A stretch of DNA of 64,000 nucleotides from Galaxea fascicularis. Its lineage: Eukaryota > Cnidaria > Anthozoa > Scleractinia > Euphylliidae. Shown here one piece after another: positions 1 to 12,067 of the stretch. Within the stretch, counting starts at the first letter, position 1. Each line of letters opens with the position of its first letter. The notes under the pieces are model-generated. The model saw only the letters and a list, made by a program, of their open reading frames with translations, ran no database searches and was not told the DNA's origin. The stretch covers positions 23,868,791 through 23,932,790 of the forward strand of contig OX419337.1 in NCBI GenBank assembly GCA_948470475.1, given 5' to 3'. A program made the translations under genes and the position numbers.

Positions 1-402
1 ACACTTAAAGATGAAGAATACACTGTTGTTGTTGGTGTGGATACACTCAAACTCGATGAACTTGAAGATGTACTGCTCGATACACTGGTAGTCACTGAGG
101 TTGACGAGGTTGTCGTAGTTGGTGTGGACACACTTGAAGTCGTCGAAGTGGAAGTCCTACTACTTGAGCTCACACTTGTAGATGACGGATAAACTGTTGT
201 AGTTGGTGTGGATACAGTGGACACACTAGAACTTGCTGAGGTAGAAGGCGTGCGACTTGAGCTCACAGTTGATGATGTTGAGTAAACTGTAGTAGTTGGT
301 GTGGACACACTTAAACTCGATGAGCTTGAAGATGTGCTACTTGACACAGTTGTGGTGACTGATGTGGATGACGTTGTTGTGGTGGGTGTGGAGGCACTGG
401 AA
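1..402 (-). CDS. PTS repeat exon F, cut by window edge
   Basis: The acceptor is at 402 (GCCTTAAG), and the sequence runs open to position 1. It carries the same 171-bp composite units as exon E, and its start is a near copy of that exon's start. The donor lies outside the window. Confidence 0.84.
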
Positions 403-3400
403 CTTAAGGCAAAAAATAAGACGTCAGTTATCTGTTATTGTCATAGAGTATCTAAAGTGGTGAGTTTTTCCATAATTCTAGGTACAGAAAGCAGATTGTA
501 AGTAATCATCCTTCTTATTTGTATCTTACTTTTCTCCACTTGAACTTATTAGTTTTACAATAAATAGCACTAGAAAGCCTGGTTGAACTCTTTGGTAAAC
601 CATAGCAACAGCCTGTGCGTGAAGACATTCGCTTTTATGAATGACGGTGGCTCTTTAGAACCTTTAATTCTGAAAGACTTAAAGTTGATCAGCATAGAAT
701 TCATCCATTGTTGCATTATCTGCTTCCAATAAAACCGAACCGTTTTAACAGAAAAGTTTTTAAGGTTTCATAAAAAAAAACAAAGCAACACTACTGAATC
801 ATTTATGCCAAGGTTTTGGCGTCTTGTCAGGTCGTTATCATTTCTGTAAAAATTCATTTCTGTACACGGTGGTTATATCTTTAGACATGTCGCAATCTAT
901 GAAACAGACAAAATGGCGAAACGACCTTGAATCTGACTTGATTACAAACCTTCCATTGGCCTCTCAAGATAAAAGAATGTACTCAACTCATAACAGCTTC
1001 AACCACTTTCAAGTCCCAGAAGGGCTAACAGTGTGTCTATGACTCCCAGTCATACCTGTCTTGTCACCCAATTCTTCCGTTTACAATACACTATAAACCA
1101 CAAGTGAGGTAACATTTCTATTTTCTGGGTGTCTCCTCACTATTAACCTAACCAAGACAACCTTCTTCCTATGGAGATTTCATCACGTCGGCCTCTGGAA
1201 CCAGATTGCTCAATAAACAAACTATATTCCCTTCGTTAATACTTTATCAAACCGCCGACCGGTTGGCTCAATGGTAGAGCACCGGACTGCTGTGCGGGAG
1301 GTCGAGCCCAGGCCGGACCAACACTCAGGGTCTTTAAATAACTGAGGAGAAAATGCTACCTTTGTTATGACATCTGCAAATGGTTAGACCTTCTAGTCTT
1401 CTCGGATAAGGACGATAAAACCGGAGGTCCCGTCTCACAGTACTGGTGTGGGACGTTAAAGAACCCACACACTGATCGAAGGCAAACTGGGGGCGCCTTT
1501 GTTGATCCTACTATTCATTCAAATAAGATTGTAAACTGCGTGACTGCAATTTGCGCCTAAAAAGCAGTCTCCCCAGTATCCCCCAAAAAGTGTTGTAAAG
1601 CGCTTTGAGCCTTTGGATAAAAGCGCTATATAAATCCTCATCATTATCATTATCATTAACCTCGCCATCACTGGTAATAGTTATTAGTGTTTTATGCTAA
1701 GGCTAATAACCTGCTGGATGACGTAGGAATGGAGTATTGTGTCCCTGTTGAAGTCACTGCACTGGAAGTGAAAACTGTGGCTGTACTTTTCTGTGAAACT
1801 GATTTATATGAAGATGGAGACGGGAACACTGGGCTTGATTTGGAAGAAGACGTCAACGCAAATTCCGATCTTGATGTGGACACGGTTATCACTTTGGATG
1901 ATGGAGGAACTTGACTGAAGAGACTTGGCGAGCTAATCAAATACAATGAATGAGTTGACGCCTTCAGTATCCCAGTTCAATTCTCCTGATGCTATAGGTT
2001 ACGTAGACACTTCGACAAAAAACATGTACCACAAAATCATTGTTACCACATTGCTAGTAATTAATAAATTTAGCCTTTGCGTGATCTACAAGTTATCACT
2101 ACCGCAGGTAATATCCAGACATACAATGTCATTGTCTTAAATGCTCATGCTCCTATTTGTAATCAACCAAGATATCTTTGTTATCATCATTATTCGCTCC
2201 ACCATTATTATTTAAACAAATGTCATCATCGGGTGACAACATGTATGCTAAATAACAATAACCTGCTAGACGAGATACTTGACGTTGATGTTCGTATCGG
2301 AGGCTTCAAGCTTGGTGGTGACCTACTTGACACAGGAATGGAGTATTGAGTCCCTCTGCTCTTGGTCGCGCCAGATGAGAACAAAGTGGCTGTGCTTTTC
2401 CGTGAAACTGATTTATATGAAGTGGATGAAGACTTGGAACTCGCGCTAAAAAAGACAATGAGTAAAATGAAAATGATAAAGGGGTAGACGAAAAACTATT
2501 TGAGTCACCTACGGCCAGTTTACCATGAGCATGGAACGAACACCGTAGGAAACACTTCGTGAATTCGTGAATTAACGAACAGACGGAGGCACGCATACCT
2601 GTACAGTCCCCATAGCTTTTTATTTACAGACTGTTTTATCTTAATGCCGTTTTCAAGGCGTTTAGCCACAAACGTGACTATGTTTTGTGTCTCATTACGC
2701 AGTAAAATAAAGTCTTGGTACACCAGTAATAGAAGTCGCACATTGTTTCAACTTAACTTCCTAATAAATAAAGCTCAGTGGTTAAAGCGCAAAGAGTGTT
2801 CAAGAGTGTCTTGTACCATTGAGAGACATTTAACTTGTTTCAACATTCCCGATCATATATCACTTCCCTCAAAACTCCCTGAAGTGACATAGCTTGTCCA
2901 ACAGTATGATGTTCCCTTTGTTTTAACGGTAAACGCGGCCAAAAAAAGTCCAAAAGTTTGCTTTAATGTTATTGAACCTAAAAAAGACTCTAAACTAAAT
3001 TTGTAACTGCCTCTACGAGAGGACGAGTATTTATAAACTGTAAAAACCTCAATAAACTGTTCCAATTACTCACCCAGATCACTTGCGAGAAAAAATACTA
3101 GGATATGTTTTTAGTCGTGACATTAGTTTCAAAGTTTGCATTAACTGCATAAGAGATAACTTTTTTGTTCATAAAAACAAAACGAGCCCATTAACAAAGC
3201 ACCTCCTTGTCACTATCACAAAGTATACAGTAACCTTATATATACCAAGACTAGCCCTTAGACAGAATAAAGGCGATATGTCCTATGAAGACCGTTGCAA
3301 AATTTTAAATTGGCTGTTTTTATCCACTCACAGGTCCTATTAGTCATTCGTCGAGTACTATAACACTCAGATTTTGAGGATTTATTAGAGTCCCAAAAGG

Positions 3401-6400
3401 TTACGTCCACTGGAGCTAACCACTCTTAAAAATTGCATCTTACGCCAGTTCGAATGAACCGTTATGGACATTCTTTTTATATGACTATGGATAGCTCAAG
3501 AAGAATTTCCCCATCGCCATTCCGACAGCCGGTAGCTTTAAACGTTTTAAAACTAGATTGGGAACTTTCTTACAAATTCTAGTGTCTAAGTACGATTTTC
3601 AAATTTGAACCTTGTCGATAATAAGTTCAGTGTTATTAGATAGACTTTCATAATTTTTATATTGTAACATTGCAATTTGTTTAGGGAGTTTCTTTTATTT
3701 AGAGATAACCTCCAGACTCCCTTTTCAATTCTTTTTGAATTGGAATAAACACGTTTGTCATGTTATATCCCACTAAAGACTAGAATCATGGAGTGAATTT
3801 TTTTCTAGGCTATTATTGAAGTATTTCTAAAACACTTCCCTTTTTAGATCACTAATCGTTCAACAACTGAGTGATTAAAAATACACAAAAACCATAAATT
3901 ACTCAATTACACCTACAAGTTCAACAACACTGAGAGAAAAATAATAAAATACCTGGCACTACTAGAAGTAACTGACGTCGATGAACTTTCAGAGGTTGGT
4001 GTGAAAACACTTGACCTGGATGACCTTGACGATGGACTGCTAGACACACTCGTGCTCCCTGGTGTAAATGAACCTGTTGATGTTGCAGTAGACACACTTG
4101 AACTCGATGAACTGGAGAACGTACTGCCCGACACAGAAGTGGTAGTTGTAGCTGCTGGAGTCGTACTACTTGAGATCACACTTGAAGATGACGAGTGCAT
4201 TGTTGTCGTTGGTGTGGATATACGCAAACTCGATAAGCTTGAAGATGTAGTGCTAGACACACTAGTGGTAATTGAACTTGACGAAATTGTTGTGCTTGGA
4301 GTGGACACACTGGAACTTCTTGACGTGGAAGGCGTACTACTTGAGCTGACACTTGAAGATGATGAATAAACTGTTGTAGTAGGTGTGGATACACTCAAAC
4401 TCGATGAGCTTGAAGATGTACTGCTCGATACACTGGTAGTCACTGAGGTTGACGAGGTTGTGGTAGTTGGCGTGGACACACTTGAAGTCGTCGAAGTGGA
4501 AGTCCTACTACTTGAGCTCACACTTGAAGATGAAGAATAAACTGTTGTAGTAGGTGTGGATACACTCAAACTCGATGAGCTTGAAGATATACTGCTCGAT
4601 ACACTGGTAGTCACTGAGGTTGACGAGGTTGTGGTAGTTGGCGTGGACACACTTGAAGTCGTCGAAGTGGAAGTCCTACTACTTGAGCTCACACTTGAAG
4701 ATGAAGAATAAACTGTTGTAGTTGGTGTGGATACACTTAAACTCGATGAGCTTGAAGATGTAGTGCTAGACACACTAGTGGTAATTGAACTTGACGAAAT
4801 TGTTGTGCTTGGAGTGGACACACTGGAACTTCTTGACGTGGAAGGCGTACTACTTGAGCTGACACTTGAAGATGAAGAATAAACTGTTGTAGTAGGTGTG
4901 GATACACTCAAACTCGATGAGCTTGAAGATGTACTGCTCGATACACTGGTAGTCACTGAGGTTGACGAGGTTGTGGTAGTTGGTGTGGACACACTTGAAG
5001 TCGTCGAAGTGGAAGTCCTACTACTTGAGCTCACACTTGAAGATGAAGAATAAACTGTTGTAGTTGGTGTGGATACACTCAAATTCGATGAGCTTGAAGA
5101 TATACTGCTCGATACACTGGTAGTCACTGAGGTTGACGAGGTTGTGGTAGTTGGCGTGGACACACTTGAAGTCGTCAAAGTGGAAGTCCTACTACTTGAG
5201 CTCACACTTGAAGATGAAGAATAAACTGTTGTAGTTGGTGTGGATACACTTAAACCCGATGAGCTTGAAGATGTAGTGCTAGACACACTAGTGGTAATTG
5301 AACTTGACGAAATTGTTGTGCTTGGAGTTGACACACTGGAACTTCTTGACGTGGAAGGCGTACTACTTGAGCTGATACTTGAAGATGAAGAATAAACTGT
5401 TGTAGTAGGTGTGGATACACTCAAACTCGATGAGCTTGAAAATGTACTGCTCGATACACTGGTAGTCACTGAGGTTGACGAGGTTGTGGTAGTTGGCGTG
5501 GACACACTTGAAGTCGTCGAAGTGGAAGTCCTACTACTTGAGCTCACACTTGAAGATGACGAATGAACTGTTGTAGTTGGTGTGGATACACTCAAACTCG
5601 ATAAGCTTGAAGATGTAGTGCTAGACACACTAGTGGTAATTGAACTTGACGAAATTGTTGTGCTTGGAGTGGACACACTTGAACTTCTTGACGTGGAAGG
5701 CGTACTACTTGATCTGACACCTGAAGATAAAGAATAAACTGTTGTAGTAGGTGTGGATACACTCAAACTCGATGAGCTTGAAGATATACTGCTCGATACA
5801 CTGGTAGTCACTGAGGTTGACGAGGTTGTGGTAGTTGGCGTGGACACACTTGAAGTCGTCGAAGTGGAAGTCCTACTACTTGAGCTCACACTTGAAGATG
5901 AAGAATAAACTGTTGTAGTTGGTGTGGATACACTCAAACTCGATGAGCTTGAAGATGTAGTGCTAGACACACTAGTGGTAATTGAACTTGACGAAATTGT
6001 TGTGCTTGGAGTGGACACACTTGAACTTCTTGACGTGGAAGGCGTACTACTTGAGCTGACACTTGAAGATGATGAATAAACTGTTGTAGTAGGTGTGGAT
6101 ACACTCAAACTCGATGAGCTTGAAGATGTACTGCTCGATACACTGGTAGTCACTGAGGTTGACGAGGTTGTGGTAGTTGGCGTGGACACACTTGAAGTCG
6201 TCGAAGTGGAAGTCCTACTACTTGAGCTCACACTTGAAGATGAAGAATAAACTGTTGTAGTAGGTGTGGATACACTCAAACTCGATGAGCTTGAAGATAT
6301 ACTGCTCGATACACTGGTAGTCACTGAGGTTGACGAGGTTGTGGTAGTTGGCGTGGACACACTTGAAGTCGTCGAAGTGGAAGTCCTACTACTTGAGATC

Positions 6401-8258
6401 ACACTTGAAGATGAAGAATAAACTGTTGTAGTTGGTGTGGATACACTTAAACTCGATGAGCTTGAAGATGTAGTACTAGACACACTAGTGGTAATTGAAC
6501 TTGACGAAATTGTTGTGCTTGGAGTGGACACACTGGAACTTCTTGACGTGGAAGGCGTACTACTTGAGCTGACACTTGAAGATGAAGAATAAACTGTTGT
6601 AGTAGGTGTGGATACACTCAAACTCGATGAGCTTGAAGATATACTGCTCGATACACTGGTAGTCACTGAGGTTGACGAGGTTGTGGTAGTTGGCGTGGAC
6701 ACACTTGAAGTCGTCGAAGTGGAAGTCCTACTACTTGAGCTCACACTTGAAGATGAAGAATAAACTGTTGTAGTTGGTGTGGATACACTCAAACTCGATG
6801 AGCTTGAAGATGTAGTGCTAGACACACTAGTGGTAATTGAACTTGACGAAATTGTTGTGCTTGGAGTGGACACACTGGAACTTCTTGACGTGGAAGGCGT
6901 ACTACTTGAGCTGACACTTGAAGATGATGAATAAACTGTTGTAGTAGGTGTGGATACACTCAAACTCGATGAGCTTGAAGATGTACTGCTCGACACAATG
7001 GTGCTAATTAAACTTGACGACGTAGCTGTGGTTGGAGTGGACACACTAGTGCTAGACGACGTCGTACTACTTAAATATGTCGAGTAAACTGTTGTAGTTG
7101 GTGTAGACACACTCAAACTCGATGAGCTTGAAGATGTACTGCTCAACAAACTAGTGCTTATTGAACTTGAAGAGGTGGTTGTTGTTGGTGTGGACACACT
7201 TGAAGTCGTCGAAGTGGAAGTAGTACTACTTGGGCTCACAGTTGAATATGTCGAAGAAACTGTTGTAGTTGGTGTGGACACACTTAAACTTGATGAGCTT
7301 GAAGATGTACTGCTCGATACACTGGTAGTCACTGAGGTTGACGAGGTTGTCGTAGTTGGTATGGACACACTTGAAGTCGTCGACGTGGAAGGCGTACTAC
7401 TTGAACTCACACTTGAAGATGACGAATAAACTGTTGTAGTTGGTGTGGATACAGTGGACACACTAGAACTTCTTGACGTAGAAGGCGTACTACTTGAGCT
7501 TACAGTTGATGATGTTGAGTAAACTGTAGTAGTTGGTGTGGAGACACTCAAACTCGATGAGCTTGAAGATGTGCTACTTGACACAGTTGTGGTGACTGAT
7601 GTGGATGACGTTGTTGTGGTGGATGTGGAGGCACTGGAACTTAAGGCGGATATGAAAAATAAGACGTGAGTTATCTGTTATTGTCATAGAGTATCTAATG
7701 TGGTGAGGTTTTCCAGCTTTTTCCATAATTCTAGGTTCAGAAAGCAGATTGTAAGTAATCATCCTCCTTATTTGAATCTTACTTTTCTCTACGTGAACTT
7801 ATTAGTTTTACAATAAATAGCACTACAAAGCCTGGTTGAACTCTTTGGTAAACCATAGCAACAGCCTGTGCGTGAAGACCTTCGCTTTTATGAATGACGG
7901 TGTAAAGAGATGTATTGTCGGTGGTGAAAATTAATTTACCTCTTTGTTCAAGTGTGTGTTGTTTGCCTATAATCTACTACGGCAAAGATTTGACGATGTG
8001 CACCATCATTTTGTCTAAATAATTAGCAATAAGTTTGGTTACGCAACTACACAGACTATGGGTAAAAGGGGTAGTTTCTGGAGAAGCTCTGGCGCTGTGT
8101 GGGAGGGCGAAATGTAAACAAGAATTTGGTTTTATAACCGGAGCTGATAATGTAAAATGACCACCGTAGAGGGATTCTAAATGCCACCGGTTCGAATGTT
8201 AGCCCTTCGTCAGAGCGAATCTGATGAAAAACGCTCGAAAAGTGAGGTTTTAGAATCC

Positions 8259-8289
<31 letters not shown>

Positions 8290-11200
8290 CGTTCATGAAA
8301 CCAGATTCTTGTTTACACAGACCATGGGTCGACCTGGCGTGTTAGGTTTTTGGATTTTACAAAGCACTAGCCGGTATTTCTTTCTTCACTTTAAGGTTCT
8401 GAATAGTGTGGTTGACAATTTTTTGGACGGTTAAACTGTGAATTACGTTATTAATGTTAAAGGTATATATTAGTTACGTAGTTCTGTTGCTAACCATTCC
8501 TCAAGAAAAGGACTTTTTGTCTCAATACACTTACATATTTAAAATACACGTCTTTTCTTTATTGTTAAATGCCGCCTAGTAGTATTTCAATGCCCGTGGG
8601 GGGAAATCTCTATTCCTCATAAGCTTTGCTTCTCGGAGATTTCCCCGCCACAGTCACTCCTTCCAAGTTATATGTTCACTTTAAATTTAATATTAATTAG
8701 CTATTTATTACCAGTTTTCTATTCTATCTGTAATTTATTCTGTGGCAAGAAGATAATAAATAAATAAATAAATAAATAATAAATAAAGGACTGGCTAGGA
8801 TGTAAATTTTCCTTAATAGTGTAATACAGGTAACTGACCACCACTGAGATTATTGCATGTTACGTTGCTCTCTCTAGTATCCCTTATTACCAACTTCCCT
8901 TCCACCATCTGACAAGTTACTAAACCCAAACTAATAACCTGCTCGATGAAACTGTTGACGTTGATGTTCTTGCCGGAGGCTTCAAGGTTGGTGGTGTCGT
9001 ACTTGACGTAGGAATGGAGTATTGTGTCCCTGTACTCGTCGTCACGGAGGTGAAAACTGTGGCTGTGCTTTTCTGAGAAACTGGTGTATATGACGATGGA
9101 GACGGAAACACTGGACTCGATTTAGAGGATGAAGACACAGTGAATTCAGACCTTGATGTAGACACAGTTGTCTCTTTGGATGACGGAGGAACTTGAGAGA
9201 AAATACTTGGCGAGCTAAGTGATTGGAATGAACAAGTCATCACGTTCAGTTACCCATTGTTTCTTCCTTATTTGCCAACTCTTTAGGAGTATATAACACC
9301 AGCTGAAATTTCATAACCATTCCAAAGACATACAAGTAACATTGCCTCATCATCATCAGCAGCACCAATTATTAACTCTTTACTAGGAACTAAAAAAATC
9401 CAATAGAAAATTTGAGAGGAAGTGTTTCAGAGAGAGAAATTTCCCAAGATCGTTATTTTATGCAGTTATGAAATTTAATAGCAATGACTTTCTTTGGCAA
9501 AAGTTTGATGCACACTGTGTGGCGGAAACTTAAAATCCCTTTGCATTTTAGTTTAAGAATTTTCATTGCAGAATCGTTTGAAATGCTTTAGCCTTGGCGC
9601 ACTACGGCTGAAATTTTGCACCACTTTGTTGACTCGTTCACTTTTTATTTTCTGTTAGCTCGCTCGTGGATATTACTAAAGTTTGCATCATCAGAGCGCG
9701 GGTTAGGGCTCAAAACTCTAGCTCTAAAACACAGTGAGAATTCTGACCAAGAAATCCTACTACCATTTCCTCAACTCTTATCAGACCATATACTGTAGAC
9801 AACCATTTACTGTGGACACTCTACACCAAGCCTGCTACTTGCAGTAAGGAGATTTCCAATGTATATCCCCATACTACTCCTACAAATAACATCCTCGTCA
9901 TGAATGATATATCTTCTCCATAGTCATCATCATCCTCATCTTCATTATCGCGCTTCCCATTGTTCAATCAATACCACCTCCATACCAAAAATCACAACAA
10001 CGCCACCCCTGCTAACATTACCCGTAACTCCATTGGGTTTTCATAACTGTCTTTCCGAGCATCCTTTGAATTACTTTCTTCCTATCACAAACAGTCATTA
10101 ACTCTCCGTTGCAAACATACCCACCATTTTAAACACTAATCCACTACCTAAAATCATAATAACAAACTAATTCAAGTCATTTCTGACAACACAATTCTGC
10201 CTTTGCCGAAAATATAAACTTTGTCTGGAGAAGAAGGAAGCTAACAGTCTAAGAACAGACATAAAAGACCCGCTTAAAATCGAAATAGTATCTCACTTTA
10301 ACAATGCTCCTTTACTCTTTCAGGAATTGGAACCACAAATCTAAAATTAAAACCTACCTTGTTGTTTTTGTAGTTTGCGTGGTGAAACTGGAGCTAGATA
10401 AACGTGAAGATGTACTGCTCGATGCAATAGTAGAACCTGAACTTGACAAGATTGTTGTAATTGATGTGGACACACCTAAGCTTAAGGAGCTGGAGGATGT
10501 ACTGCTCGACACACTTGTGGTTAATGAAGTGGATGACGTTGTTGTGGTCGGTGTGGACACACTACTACTCGAATAAGTGGATGAAGAACTGCTGGAGCTC
10601 ACACTTGAATACGTCGAGTGTACCGTTGTAGTTGGAGTAGACAAAATTAAACTTGATGAGCTAGAGGATGTACTGCTCGACACACTTGTGGTTAATGAAG
10701 TGGATGACGTTGTTGTGGTCGGTGTGGGCACACTACTACTCAAATAAGTGGATGAAGAACTGCTTGAGCTCACACTCGAGTACGTCGAGTGTACCGTTGT
10801 AGTTGGAGTAGACAAAATTAAACTTGATGAGCTGGAGGATGTACTGCTAAGCACACTAGTGGTTAATGAAGTGGACGAAGTTGTTGTGGTTACTGTGGTC
10901 ACACTGCTGTTAGAAGAGGTGGAAGATGAACTGCTTGAGCTCACACTTGAGGTCATCGAGTAAATGGTTGTAGTTGGTGTGGACATAGCGGAGCTTGTCG
11001 CGCTGGAGGATGTACTGCTTGAAACACTGGTGGATAGATACCGTGAAAATAAAACCTTAGAGAAAACTACCTTTTAGAAGATGTATCGATCACTAATTGT
11101 CCCCTTCTTCTGAAAAGTATTCGTCTACTCCATATTGCTTTCATTGCCTGTAATACAAGTCTGTTTTACTCAACTTGCGTACCACTTTAGTAATCTATAA

Positions 11201-11814
11201 AGAACTCAAGGAACAATGCCTTTATCCCAACAGGTTTTGCAAAGTAATATATGTTCTTCTTCTCCATCAGATTACCTTGACTACTATACGACTTACAATG
11301 CCCTTCCAATTTGAGCGACTATTTCCATACTAAAGTCATCACCTCAACTCACTACTCCTCAACCACAAGTACTGCTCATCTAATCTAATAAGCAGCAGTT
11401 GTATCAGAGTGACTCTCCTTTATTTCAAAATCTCGGCTACCAATCAAGAACTCAGTTAAGTCTCTGTTCCATATAGCACGCACGGCATCTAAAACCCTCA
11501 TAAGACAACATTGCTAACCCGTGCTACAACCCTTGTCCATGATGACTTTGTGGTACGTTAAAGATCCCAACCACTGATCACAAAGAGCAGGTGACGTAGT
11601 TACCGGTGTTGTGGTCTGGCCTCATATAGGGTTAACCTTATTGTACCTTCCCCCCTGGGACAGAATTCTCTAAGAAAAATCACTACGAGCTAGTATAAAC
11701 CTAAAGCAGTATGACAATTTATAAGGTTTCCTTCTTTTCCAGAACTGCTACGATGACATTAATGCCATGCTATCTTAAATTAGAGTACCATTAAATTTCT
11801 TGAAGTTGAATTTT

Positions 11815-11859
<45 letters not shown>

Positions 11860-12024
11860 GGTTAAAAGTGCTTCCTGAGCCAACAAAGATGTAAACCAAA
11901 AGGATCACAAGGATTCCCAGTCCTGATTCGGTGAATGGTAAAAACTGGTTAAAAAAGAGACCGAAATTGGACAACTTTTGGTTTAAACCAAAAGTTGTCC
12001 AATTTCGGTCTCTTTTTTAACCAG

Positions 12025-12067
<43 letters not shown>

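Noticed and set aside
1261..1330. Functional tRNA gene
   Set aside because: A- and B-box-like sequences are present but no full cloverleaf; it continues into a SINE body and tail.
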